Shown in pieces: positions 9,603-17,201 of a stretch of 19,125 bases of DNA. Location: NCBI GenBank assembly GCA_964619055.1, contig CAZUDB010000061.1, positions 1 to 19,125 on the forward strand. Reading direction: 5' to 3'. The position numbers were made by a program, and so were the translations under genes. The notes below the pieces were generated by a model. That model was not told the DNA's origin and ran no database searches. It worked only from the letters and a program-made list of their open reading frames with translations. The DNA is from CAYVUM01 sp964619055 (GTDB lineage: Bacteria > Pseudomonadota > Alphaproteobacteria > Rhodospirillales > Defluviicoccaceae). How positions within the stretch are numbered: position 1 is the first letter of the stretch; each line of letters begins with the position of its first letter.

Positions 9603-10107
9603 CTCACACGCGTCAACTTAGAAAGGGCAGGCACTCGAGATGGAGGCTTCGTGCTATAGCGCTAGCTCTGAAAGCTCGATAGGCACCGCTAACGCAGCAG
9701 CAGGTGCTTCCTGACACACTATATATCGCATCTCCCTGGGGGTTTGCCACCACCGTTTCCGCTCATAATGTCGGATGGGCAAACCATGTGTTACCGAGAC
9801 CGATGCCGTAGGTGGGGTCAGCCAACACCAAGGCCAAGAGACGCAGTCGATCCGACTTTGTGGGTATTGCCGACGCTCGCTTGGCGGCCGTTACTCATTG
9901 GCGAGATCCAATAGAAAAATATGGAGAAAAATTAATAATCTCAGCCAGTGCCGAATCGGAGTTTTCTCAGACACATTGTGGGGCCATACAACACTGCACT
10001 GCCGCCCATTAGAGCCCACTTAAATTTTTACTCACGCTTTTTAATTGACAAACGGACGCCGTGTCGTGTTAGAGACTTTACATCCCCTCCTCCTTTAAGA
10101 AGGTAGT
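9603..10107. other. Divergent intergenic region between rpiB and mucR
   Basis: This 505-base stretch has no convincing gene. Its right half (about 9905-10060) is markedly richer in A and T than the surroundings, with runs such as ATTAATAAT, TAAATTTTTA and TTTTTAATTG. It must hold the promoters for mucR (plus) and probably rpiB (minus); a TATATA on the minus strand at 9720-9725 lacks a good -35 partner. A short palindrome TAGCGCTA lies near 9656-9663. MucR-type proteins bind AT-rich DNA with T-A steps and often repress their own gene, so autoregulation here is plausible but inferred. Confidence 0.5.
10045..10074 (+). promoter_or_regulatory. Candidate promoter of mucR
   Basis: A perfect TTGACA at 10045-10050 is followed after 18 bases by TTAGAG (10069-10074), a weak -10 match. 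It lies about 35 bases before the mucR ATG at the end of the AT-rich block. The -35 is convincing, the -10 is not. Confidence 0.35.
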
Positions 10108-10563
10108 ATGATCATGACCGATGAAGTCAACGACAAAGCCAGCCGCGAAGAGGTGTTGCGGATGGCTGTCGACGTTGTCGCGGCCTATCTCAGTAACAAT
10201 CAAGTCGCGAGCGCGCAGATTCCCGATGTTATCAGCAGCGTCTTTCAGTCCCTGAGTGACCTGGACGTAACGCCATCTGAGACCAAGGCAGAGCCGCAAC
10301 GACCAGCTGTTCCAGTTCGAAAGTCCGTCACGCCGGACTACATCATCTGCCTTGAAGACGGTAAAAAGTTGAAGATGCTGAAGCGCCACCTGCAGACGAC
10401 CTACAATATGTCGCCCGATGAATACCGCACCAAATGGTCGCTCCCAGCGGACTATCCAATGGTCGCTCCAAACTACGCAAAGCAGCGCTCCGATTTTGCC
10501 AAGCGGATCGGGCTTGGCCGCAAACCGGGTGAGGGACGGATTGCTGCGCGGGGGCGACGCTAG
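10108..10563 (+). CDS. mucR: MucR/Ros-family transcriptional regulator with a degenerate zinc finger
   Basis: MucR/Ros proteins are alphaproteobacterial DNA-binding regulators of exopolysaccharide, motility and cell-cycle genes, acting partly as nucleoid-like silencers. The 151-residue protein has the N-terminal oligomerisation region (VLRMAVDVVAAYLSNN) and the C-terminal domain VTPDYIICLEDGKKLKMLKRHL, then PDEYRTKW and ADYPMVAPNYAKQRS, as in MucR. Of the expected zinc ligands, Cys81 and His94 are present, the second Cys is Asp84 (common in MucR), and the positions where the second His can sit are Thr98 and Tyr99. Two starts are possible (ATG 10108 or 10114), both served by AAGG. It is the only convincing plus-strand gene and is convergent with the liv unit. 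Confidence 0.93.
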   Translation: MIMTDEVNDKASREEVLRMAVDVVAAYLSNNQVASAQIPDVISSVFQSLSDLDVTPSETKAEPQRPAVPVRKSVTPDYIICLEDGKKLKMLKRHLQTTYNMSPDEYRTKWSLPADYPMVAPNYAKQRSDFAKRIGLGRKPGEGRIAARGRR

Positions 10564-10677
10564 TCAAACAAGGCTATATCTCGTCGCCGATTGGACCGAA
10601 CGTTAGGGGGGAGGCTCGACGACGATGGAAACGGTGTTCAGGCCACACAGCTGGCTACGGACTGGCAAAACTGACAT

Positions 10678-10717
10678 AAAAAAACGGCCCGGAATGTCTT
10701 TCCGGGCCGTTCTCTTT
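10678..10717. terminator. Bidirectional rho-independent terminator between mucR and the liv unit
   Basis: A 12-base-pair stem (10683-10694 with 10700-10711, GC-rich core CGGCCCGG) closes a five-base loop TGTCT. Seven A residues at 10678-10684 provide a T-run after the hairpin on the minus strand, 38 bases past the stop of the binding-protein gene. On the plus strand TTCTCTTT follows, so it can also end mucR transcription. Confidence 0.9.
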
Positions 10718-10748
10718 CATACCTTGGAGAAGAATGCGTTGGCAGTGT

Positions 10749-11852
10749 CTATTGCACGTAGTCGTAGCTGCCGCCTTTCCATTCATAGACAACGTAGCCG
10801 GGGGCGGTCACGTCACCCTTTTGGTCGAAGCCGATATTTCCGAGCACCGTGTCGAACTTAATCGTTTTGAGGGCCTCGGCAACTTTGTCGGGCTCCACGG
10901 ACTGCGCGACTTCGGCGGCTTGGGCCCAAGCCTGAAGGGCGCCATAAGTGTAGAGGACGTAGCCTTCTGGTTCGATGTCCTTGGCGCGGAACCGTTCGAC
11001 GATGTCGGCCGCCTTCGGGTTCTTACGCGGATCCGGACTGAACGTCATCAAGGTGCCTTCGCCCAAGTCGCCCGTAATGCTCCAATACTCGTCTGTCACC
11101 AGCGCATCACCGGACATCAGGATCGTGTCCATACCTTGAGCACGCATTTGTCGCACAATCAGGCCGGCCTCGGTATGATAACCACCGTAGTACAGGACCT
11201 CGACACCGTTGGCCTTCAGCTTGGAGACCATCGCCGAATAGTCCTTCTCGCCTGGCGTAACCGTATCGTACAGCACTTCGGTAATGCCGGCAGCGTTCAG
11301 AGCCTTCTTGGTTTCGTCGGCAAGGCCCTTTGAATAAGCCTGCTTATCGTGGACGATGGCGATCTTCTTGTCGGCGAAATTATCGGCCAAAAATTTGCCG
11401 GCAACCGAACCCTGCTGATCGTCGCGGCCACAGGTCCGGAAGACGTTCCACTTGCCGGCTTCCGTCAACTGAGGGTTTGTCGAAGCCGGCGAAATCTGAA
11501 GAATTCCTTCTTCATTGTAGACGTCGGAGGCAGGGATCGACGAGCCAGAGCAGAAATGTCCGGCCACCAACTTGACGTCCTTGCCGGCAAACTGGTTGGC
11601 AACAGCGACCGCTTGCTTCGGATCACACACATCGTCGCCAATTTCGAGCACGATCTGACGACCCAACACGCCGCCCGCGGCATTGAGATCTTCGACCGCC
11701 ATCTCCGCCCCCGCCTTCATCTGTGCGCCGAAGACGGCGTACTGCCCGGTCATGGGACCGGCGGTGGCGATTACCACGTCCGCTGCGTGGGCCGCAGTCG
11801 CGCCAGCCACAACCAAGGCTGACGCAGCGACAAGAGACTTCAAGAATGCCAT
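10749..11852 (-). CDS. livK: Periplasmic branched-chain amino-acid-type substrate-binding protein
   Basis: This is the soluble receptor of the ABC importer encoded immediately upstream. The 367-residue precursor has a classic signal peptide (MAFLKSLVAASALVVAG..) with likely cleavage after AHA at residue 23. The mature protein begins ADVVIATAGPMTGQYA, typical of type I periplasmic binding proteins (Peripla_BP_6). Two cysteines (DDVCDP and GHFCSGS) match the disulfide seen in LIV-binding proteins. SPASTNPQLT, GRDDQQG and a tyrosine-rich C-terminal lobe follow. The ribosome binding site is a full AAGGAGGT at 11861-11868, eight bases before ATG, consistent with high expression. The ligand cannot be fixed from sequence; Leu/Ile/Val is the default. 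It lies 180 bases after the small membrane gene and may also have its own promoter there. Confidence 0.94.
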   Translation of the reverse strand: MAFLKSLVAASALVVAGATAAHAADVVIATAGPMTGQYAVFGAQMKAGAEMAVEDLNAAGGVLGRQIVLEIGDDVCDPKQAVAVANQFAGKDVKLVAGHFCSGSSIPASDVYNEEGILQISPASTNPQLTEAGKWNVFRTCGRDDQQGSVAGKFLADNFADKKIAIVHDKQAYSKGLADETKKALNAAGITEVLYDTVTPGEKDYSAMVSKLKANGVEVLYYGGYHTEAGLIVRQMRAQGMDTILMSGDALVTDEYWSITGDLGEGTLMTFSPDPRKNPKAADIVERFRAKDIEPEGYVLYTYGALQAWAQAAEVAQSVEPDKVAEALKTIKFDTVLGNIGFDQKGDVTAPGYVVYEWKGGSYDYVQ

Positions 11853-12032
11853 AGAATGCTACCTCCTTCGACAGCACAGAAGCTTAGTTTTACAACGAGC
11901 GACGCCCGGCAACATTGATCGTCAAATTTTGGACGTCGTGGTCATACTGGACGTTAACACGCTGTCAGTTCTTAGCAAGTCGAGGCTGACCGGTTCTTGA
12001 GCGTGTGCCCGAAGCACAATTGGGTTGGTTCA

Positions 12033-12374
12033 CTAGCCTTTATCGTGCCATCCAAACAAACCGGCACGGTTGTAGAGCCACGGATATTGGCTGACCATCT
12101 TACGCGCCTTCGTCACTCGAAATGCGAACAAACCAATGATTGTCAAGACGACGAAGTCAACCAGATAGCCGCTCACAGAGAATAATTCCCCATCGTATAA
12201 GGCAAATACCAGAAAACGCGACGCAAAACCGAGCAGGATGCAATAAATAACCAGTTCCCGAAGGGGCTTCCATCCATTCGCGAGCGCCTGCCCTGTCATA
12301 AAGGCGCAAAAGCCCATGATGATGACGACAACGCCAATGTAAACTGGAACGGTCGTGCCGAGAATTGATTCCAT
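12033..12374 (-). CDS. Small three-helix membrane protein inside the liv operon, function unknown
   Basis: A 113-residue protein with three predicted membrane helices (about 9-31, 40-59 and 66-87) and a basic, aromatic C-terminal tail containing ARKMVSQYPWLYNRAGLFGW, which should face the cytoplasm by the positive-inside rule. It lies 41 bases after livF and 180 bases before the binding-protein gene, on the same strand, so it is probably part of the importer operon. I do not recognise a function. The tail pattern KMVxQYPWLYxRxGLF and the liv-operon location resemble a family of uncharacterised proteins (possibly the one catalogued as DUF6867, from memory and not confirmed). The ribosome binding site is weak (AAGG, 11 bases upstream). 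Confidence 0.82.
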   Translation of the reverse strand: MESILGTTVPVYIGVVVIIMGFCAFMTGQALANGWKPLRELVIYCILLGFASRFLVFALYDGELFSVSGYLVDFVVLTIIGLFAFRVTKARKMVSQYPWLYNRAGLFGWHDKG

Positions 12375-12415
12375 AGACGGTTTGCCTTCGCCTGGGACTG
12401 CGCCTGGGGTGGACG

Positions 12416-13126
12416 TTAGTGTCCCCCTTCGAGATAAGCTGCCCTCACTTCGGGGTTGGCTAAAAGCTCCCTGCCCGGCCCTGTCAAATTGATCTCGCCG
12501 TTCACCATCACGTAGCCACGGTCGGCCAGTTTGAGCGCGTGAAAGGCGTTTTGCTCAACGAGAAACACCGTCACCTTCTCCGCGCGATTGATATCCTGGA
12601 TCACGCGAAAGATGGTTTGAACGACCATGGGGGCCAAGCCGAGCGATGGTTCATCCAGCAACAACAATCGGGGCCGCCCCATCAGCGCTCGCGCGATCGA
12701 AAGCATCTGCTGCTCCCCACCGGACAGGGTGCCGCCGCGCTGGTCACGGCGTTCGCCCAGGATCGGAAACAGCGTCAACACCCGCTCCAGGTCCTCGTCG
12801 AAATAGACGGGATCTGCCGTCGTGGCTCCGATCTGTAGGTTTTCCATCACCGTCATCCGCGGAAAGATCCGCCGGCCTTCGGGCGATTGAGCGATGCCAC
12901 TGGCGATGATGGTGTGTGTCGACATCGTGGTGATGTCGACGCCATCGAACAGGATGCGACCAGAGCTCGCCCGCGGATTGCCACAGATGGTCATGAGCAG
13001 GGTCGACTTGCCCGCTCCGTTGGCTCCGATGAGGGTCACGATCTCACCGGCCTCGATCGACAGCGACACCCCTTTTAGCGCGGCGATCTTGCCGTAGTGC
13101 GTATGGACATCTTCTATAATGAGCAT
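12416..13126 (-). CDS. livF: Branched-chain amino-acid ABC transporter ATPase LivF
   Basis: One of the two cytoplasmic ATPases of the importer. The 236-residue protein shows Walker A GANGAGKST (34-42), the Q-loop region with IAQSPEGRRIFPRMTVMENL, signature LSGGEQQ (134-140), Walker B LLLLDEP (154-160) followed by SLGLAP, and the switch region FLVEQNAF, where LivF proteins have Gln in place of the usual H-loop position. The SPEGRRIF segment and short length separate it from LivG. The ATG at 13126 follows the livG stop by three bases, so it is tightly coupled. Confidence 0.96.
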   Translation of the reverse strand: MLIIEDVHTHYGKIAALKGVSLSIEAGEIVTLIGANGAGKSTLLMTICGNPRASSGRILFDGVDITTMSTHTIIASGIAQSPEGRRIFPRMTVMENLQIGATTADPVYFDEDLERVLTLFPILGERRDQRGGTLSGGEQQMLSIARALMGRPRLLLLDEPSLGLAPMVVQTIFRVIQDINRAEKVTVFLVEQNAFHALKLADRGYVMVNGEINLTGPGRELLANPEVRAAYLEGGH

Positions 13127-13129
13127 AGT

Positions 13130-13978
13130 TTAAGCCCGCCCGGTCTCCTGAACCAGGTCCGACACGACCTCGGGCGGCAGCTCCTCATCCTCGTCCTCGC
13201 CAAGATAGGCACGAATAACCGCCGGATCGCGACGAACGTCCGTCGGCGAGCCGTCGGCGATCTTGCGGCCATAGTCCAGAACGACGATGTGGTCGGATAT
13301 ACCCATGACAACACTCATGTCGTGCTCGATCAGCAGAACGCCGATGCCGTGCTCATCGCGAATGAACTGCAAGAGCTTCTGCAGATCGTCCGACTCACGC
13401 GGGTTCAGGCCTGCCGCCGGCTCGTCCAGGCACAGCAAGACCGGCTCGGTACACATTGCGCGGGCAATCTCCAACCGGCGTTGATCGCCATAGGGCAAGT
13501 TTTCGGCATCGTCATCGGCACGAGGGGTCAGGTTGACGCGCTCGAGCCAGTACCGGCACAGCTCCACGGACCGGCTTTCAGCAACGCGATACCGCGCCAG
13601 CCCCAACAGGCCCCAGATCGTATAGCCGGACGCGCGCATTAGCTTGGTGTGCTGGGCGACAATGAGGTTTTCCAGCACGGACATCTTCGGAAACAGCCGA
13701 ATATTCTGAAACGTGCGCGCCACGCCGGCCAAACGGGGGATGTTGTGGTCCTGCATTCGCTCCAGCAGGTGTTGACCACGGGTCGGATGATCCAGAGTCA
13801 AGCGCCCGACCGTGGGTTTGTAGAAGCCGGTTAAACAGTTGAAGACGGTGGTCTTACCGGCGCCGTTGGGACCAATGATGGCGGTGATTTCGCGGTTCTG
13901 CGCCTCGAAGGAGACATCGTCGATCGCAACCAGGCCACCGAAGCGCATGGTCAGGTGCTCAACATTGAGGAGCGGCAC
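13130..13978 (-). CDS. livG: Branched-chain amino-acid ABC transporter ATPase LivG
   Basis: The second ATPase of the importer. Motifs are LTMRFGGLVAIDDVSF, Walker A GPNGAGKTT (36-44), GVARTFQNIRLFPKMSVLENL, YGDQRRLEIARAM in place of a strict LSGGQ, Walker B LLCLDEPAAGLNP and the H-loop LLIEHDMSVVM. I chose the GTG at 13978 because GGAG lies five bases upstream and homologues begin close to this point, giving about 282 residues; the GTG at 13984, overlapping the livM stop as GTGA, is equally in frame. An ATG at 14032 would add 18 residues unlike the family and overlap livM by 52 bases. The last 30 residues form an acidic tail (GEDEDEELPPE). Confidence 0.94.
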   Translation of the reverse strand: MPLLNVEHLTMRFGGLVAIDDVSFEAQNREITAIIGPNGAGKTTVFNCLTGFYKPTVGRLTLDHPTRGQHLLERMQDHNIPRLAGVARTFQNIRLFPKMSVLENLIVAQHTKLMRASGYTIWGLLGLARYRVAESRSVELCRYWLERVNLTPRADDDAENLPYGDQRRLEIARAMCTEPVLLCLDEPAAGLNPRESDDLQKLLQFIRDEHGIGVLLIEHDMSVVMGISDHIVVLDYGRKIADGSPTDVRRDPAVIRAYLGEDEDEELPPEVVSDLVQETGRA

Positions 13979-13980
13979 GC

Positions 13981-15357
13981 TCACTCCGCAGGCTCCGAGA
14001 CGCTGCGGCGGCGGCCGCTGAAGGCGGACCACCAGTGCCGATCGGCATTCTCCACGAGGCGCATTGTCGGCTCCCGATGGGCCAACAAACCGCGAGGGCG
14101 ATAGCGCATGATCAAAACCATGGCGGCGCCAAATAGCAGCATTCGATATTCCTGAAGCTCTCTGAAGAATTCAGGAATGCCGATAACGAGAACAGCCGCC
14201 AGAACCACACCCAACTGACTGCCGCGCCCGCCGAGCACAACGCACATGAGGATGATCGCGGACTCGATAAAGGTGAAACTCTCAGGGCTAATGAAACCCT
14301 GACGGGTCGCGAAAAAGCACCCAGCGAAGCCGCCGAACATGGCGCCTAATGAGAAGGCCGTGAGCTTGGTGTTGCGCGGATTGATGCCAAGCGAGCGACA
14401 CGCGATTTCGTCCTCCCGCAACGCTTCCCACGCCCGTCCCACGGGCAGCTTGCGGATGCGCAACGTGAATGCGTTGGTCAGCAGCGCCAGGGCGAGAATG
14501 AGATAATACAGGAAGATAATTCGATGAAGGGAGGAGAACTCGAGGCCGAAAAAGGTGTGAAAGGCCTCCATCCCGTCGCTGGGGACGCGGCTAAACTCCA
14601 ACAGGCCGAAGAAGGTTGGGCGATCAATGCCCGAAATCCCGTCCGGGCCGTTGGTGAGGCTATACCAGTTGATCAGTATGATCCGGATCATCTCACCAAA
14701 GCCGAGCGTGACGATGGCGAGGTAATCGCCACGTAACCTAAGAACGGGAAAGCCGAGAATGATCCCAAAGAACGCCGCAAACAAACCTGCCAGCGGCAAG
14801 CTTTCCCAAAAGCCCATATTGAAGTGCAGCGCCAAAAGGGCGTAGCCGTAGGCACCCACGGCGTAAAAGGCCACGTAGCCCAGGTCCAACAAGCCGGCCA
14901 GCCCGACAACGATGTTCAAGCCCCAGCCCAGCATGACGTACATCAGGACCAGAATTGCCACGTCGAGAATGTAGCGGTCTGCGAACGGCATAAGCGGCAG
15001 CGTGACGGCAAAGCCGATGGCCGCGGGCGCAATGAACGGGACGGCTTTTCGGAGGAGCACCGTAAAGCCGGGGCCACGTGCCTGCTGTTTCGTCGCCGAT
15101 GCACGAGCGCGCTGTGCCGCCCCGAACAACCGTGATACAACCGCAGCGGTCAAGGGGAAGGCGGCTGCGATCAGTAGCGCTTCGGACCAGCGCTCATGGA
15201 GTGCCAATCCGCCCTGCTCGATCTTGGTGTAAATCGCAATGGTCGGAACGCAGATCATCAGGCCGACGATCGTCCACACAACCAAATCGGCCGTTCCTGG
15301 CGGCAAAGACCGCCACGCCGCGGTCAATCCCCCGTCGGATGCTTTTGATGCGGCCAT
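13981..15357 (-). CDS. livM: Branched-chain amino-acid ABC transporter permease LivM
   Basis: An inner-membrane permease subunit. The core (about residues 130-425) has the LivM hallmarks LNIVVGLAGLLDLGYVAFYAVGAY (written here as consecutive motifs LNIVVGLAGLLDLG and YVAFYAVGAYGYAL), GDYLAIVTLGFGEM, and the ATPase-coupling loop GRAWEALREDEIACRSLGIN. At 458 residues it has an N-terminal extension of roughly 110 residues with hydrophobic segments at about 24-44 and 60-80, like the longer E. coli-type LivM proteins, and a polar C-terminal tail. It starts five bases after the livH stop and its TGA touches the livG start. Confidence 0.95.
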   Translation of the reverse strand: MAASKASDGGLTAAWRSLPPGTADLVVWTIVGLMICVPTIAIYTKIEQGGLALHERWSEALLIAAAFPLTAAVVSRLFGAAQRARASATKQQARGPGFTVLLRKAVPFIAPAAIGFAVTLPLMPFADRYILDVAILVLMYVMLGWGLNIVVGLAGLLDLGYVAFYAVGAYGYALLALHFNMGFWESLPLAGLFAAFFGIILGFPVLRLRGDYLAIVTLGFGEMIRIILINWYSLTNGPDGISGIDRPTFFGLLEFSRVPSDGMEAFHTFFGLEFSSLHRIIFLYYLILALALLTNAFTLRIRKLPVGRAWEALREDEIACRSLGINPRNTKLTAFSLGAMFGGFAGCFFATRQGFISPESFTFIESAIILMCVVLGGRGSQLGVVLAAVLVIGIPEFFRELQEYRMLLFGAAMVLIMRYRPRGLLAHREPTMRLVENADRHWWSAFSGRRRSVSEPAE

Positions 15358-15362
15358 CGCAA

Positions 15363-16277
15363 TCAGACCTTTTCGATTTCCGGCCTGCCAAGCAAGCCTG
15401 TCGGCCGAAAGATCAGCACCAGGACAAGGATGGAGAAGGCCGCCACATCCTTGTATTCAATACTGAAGTAGCCAGACCAGAACACTTCGATCAGTCCGAT
15501 CAGCAAACCGCCCAAAACCGCACCGGGCAGCGAGCCGATACCGCCAAGCACGGCAGCCGTGAAGGCCTTAATCCCGGCGAGAAAGCCGATGTAGAAATCG
15601 ATCACACCGTAGTACAGCGTCACCATCATGCCGGCCACAGACGCCAGCGCAGCACCGATGACGAAGGCCATCGAGATCGTGCGGTCCACATTGATGCCGA
15701 TGAGCGCCGCCATCGTGCGGTCCTGCTCGCAGGCCCGCTGGGCGCGCCCCAACGGTGTTTTGGCGATCATTAGCGAGAATATGGTCAGCAGCACGATCGT
15801 CAGCAGAACGATCACGATCTGCATGTAGCTCAAGCGGACCGGGAAGCTTGGATCATCCATAACGATGAAGCCGCCTGTAATAACCGGGGGCAGCGGTTTG
15901 GGGCTCGCGCCTTGGGTCACCTGGATGTAATTTTGCAAGAAGATCGACGCGCCGATGGCCGAAATCAGGGCCGCCAAACGCGGCGAGCCGCGCAGCGGTC
16001 GATAGGCAATGCGCTCCAGTGTCCATCCGAACACGGACGTAAACACCATCGCAATGAGAAGCACGAGAAAGAGGGCAAGGGGAAGCCAAGTGATCCCCAG
16101 CAACCCCAAAATCAAAAACGCGCTTAAAGAAATGAAGGCGCCGATCATATAGATCTCGCCATGTGCAAAGTTGATCATGCCGATGATGCCGTACACCATC
16201 GTATAACCGATTGCGATCAAACCATAGATTGCGCCGAGCGTGACGCCGTTGATTAGTTGCTGAACAAAATATTCCAT
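15363..16277 (-). CDS. livH: Branched-chain amino-acid ABC transporter permease LivH
   Basis: First gene of the importer operon; inner-membrane permease of 304 residues, the usual LivH size, with about eight membrane segments. Signatures are the N-terminal LINGVTLGAIYGLIAIGYTMVYG region, MINFAHGEIYMIGAF, the coupling loop GRAQRACEQDRTMAALIGIN, FTAAVLGGIGSLPGA and the C-terminal LIFRPTGLLGRP. The ATG at 16277 has only a weak GGA ribosome binding site about five bases upstream. Together with LivM it forms the translocation pore served by LivG/LivF. Confidence 0.96.
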   Translation of the reverse strand: MEYFVQQLINGVTLGAIYGLIAIGYTMVYGIIGMINFAHGEIYMIGAFISLSAFLILGLLGITWLPLALFLVLLIAMVFTSVFGWTLERIAYRPLRGSPRLAALISAIGASIFLQNYIQVTQGASPKPLPPVITGGFIVMDDPSFPVRLSYMQIVIVLLTIVLLTIFSLMIAKTPLGRAQRACEQDRTMAALIGINVDRTISMAFVIGAALASVAGMMVTLYYGVIDFYIGFLAGIKAFTAAVLGGIGSLPGAVLGGLLIGLIEVFWSGYFSIEYKDVAAFSILVLVLIFRPTGLLGRPEIEKV

Positions 16278-16315
16278 AAGGTCCGGCTCGGTTACAACAC
16301 TCTCAACAGCTTGGT

Positions 16316-16344
16316 CTTATCGTTTACGGTCAACGCATGACCAA
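16316..16344 (-). promoter_or_regulatory. Candidate promoter of the liv operon
   Basis: On the minus strand TTGGTC (16344-16339) and GATAAG (16321-16316) are separated by exactly 17 bases, each matching four of six consensus positions. A start point near 16309 would give a leader of about 30 bases before livH. No operator is evident. Confidence 0.35.
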
Positions 16345-16653
16345 CTTTTCGGAGGCTGACCGATGCGGGCAAAACCGTTCACGCTCTGCGCAAATGGATA
16401 CAGCCGGATGGCAAACCTGTCGATCATGTCGCTCTATCCCGGCGACACTTCTGATTCAGCCGTACCCGAGCCGATAGTGTTGAATTGTTATCGGACCTGA
16501 CACAGAAGCGTCACAGCCGCAAGGTGTCCTCGCCATGACCCGCGCTGTCAAGCGAAAACGACCGCATCGCTGGTATGCGGCCGTCTCTGTTGCCCCTACG
16601 CCCCTTCAGGTGGGTTCGACTTTGCTGAGTATGCCAACCATTCGGGTAACGGC
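16345..16653. other. Intergenic stretch upstream of livH
   Basis: No gene is supported here. Short frames on both strands lack ribosome binding sites and family-like sequence. The stretch contains the probable terminator at 16555-16583 and otherwise nothing I can assign. Confidence 0.5.
16555..16583 (-). terminator. Probable terminator after the 68-residue gene
   Basis: On the minus strand CGGCCGCAT and ATGCGGTCG pair across a seven-base loop (six contiguous pairs plus two more after one mismatch). TTTT follows directly (16558-16555). It is about 70 bases past the stop of the small gene and upstream of the livH promoter candidate, so it would separate the two units. The T-run is short. Confidence 0.55.
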
Positions 16654-16860
16654 CTATGGACACTTGCGCTTGACTGTTGATGGCGCAAGACGTTCGAGAC
16701 GCCAGTGGAGCTTCCGCACCGCAGCCCGCTTCAGCGCTTCAACGGCATGAACACGCGGACCGAATACGATGACTTCCGTATTGGTGGCAGGATCGAGGGC
16801 GGCTACACGGATCAAGGCCCCGACCGCGGTGATCTCGAACAGAACCTCTCTGATGGACAT
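16654..16860 (-). CDS. Small conserved-looking protein of unknown function (68 residues)
   Basis: I think this short frame is a real gene. GAGG lies seven bases before the ATG at 16860 and a probable terminator follows. The protein reads as alternating strands then a helix: REVLFEITAVGALIRVAALDP, NTEVIVFGP, then VEALKRAAVRKLHWRLER. No signal peptide, membrane segment or metal motif is visible, so it is probably cytoplasmic. It resembles, from memory, small uncharacterised proteins found in Rhodospirillales (possibly the group catalogued as DUF6898; not confirmed). It is transcribed toward livH but is separated from it by about 380 bases. The last residues (TVKRKCP) look less conserved. Confidence 0.65.
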   Translation of the reverse strand: MSIREVLFEITAVGALIRVAALDPATNTEVIVFGPRVHAVEALKRAAVRKLHWRLERLAPSTVKRKCP

Positions 16861-17201
16861 TCGACGACCTCATGGGTGTGTTCACGGCACCTCGGCGTTG
16901 ACCCCCAGCGGCGCCCAATGACCGTTGTCCTTGCCATCAATTGAGGTTTCGTTGACAAGAATGGATTGCGTCTTTTCAGAGGCAAGCAGTGCCCGATCGC
17001 GGAACTGCGGTAGTCACCGTCCAAACGGCATTGGGCTGCCGCTGCAAGCACGCACGAATACCGCCGATCACCGCGATCGATGCCGGAAAAAAAATTGTTT
17101 TTATACGGATAATTATGCGGCGCCCCTAAAGTACTTTATCAATACTGGAGAGGCATGTTTAGGTTCCCCGCAAGCTGTCCGGCGGCCGGCAGTGTAACCG
17201 A
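16861..17201. other. Intergenic stretch between the small gene and the hydrolase gene
   Basis: No gene is supported. It holds an AT-rich block (17087-17138) with eight A residues at 17087-17094 and a perfect 12-base palindrome TAAAGTACTTTA at 17127-17138. Just after the hydrolase stop there is an imperfect GC-rich hairpin (17175-17192) without a T-run on either strand. The promoter of the 68-residue gene should be in here, but I cannot place it. Confidence 0.45.

Noticed and set aside
9775..10023. Two short overlapping plus-strand frames (9775-10023 and 9812-10012) in the rpiB-mucR gap
   Set aside because: Neither has a good ribosome binding site nor a family-like pattern, and the region looks regulatory. 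A decayed gene cannot be fully excluded.
10734..11333. Plus-strand frame of 199 residues
   Set aside because: Antisense to the binding-protein gene and just past a terminator; no ribosome binding site or recognisable sequence.
13979..14032. Upstream ATG start for livG at 14032
   Set aside because: The added residues are Arg/Pro-rich, unlike LivG, and overlap livM; the GTG starts at 13978/13984 fit the ribosome binding site and the family.
17175..17192. GC-rich hairpin just after the hydrolase stop as a terminator
   Set aside because: The stem has a bulge and no T-run follows on either strand.
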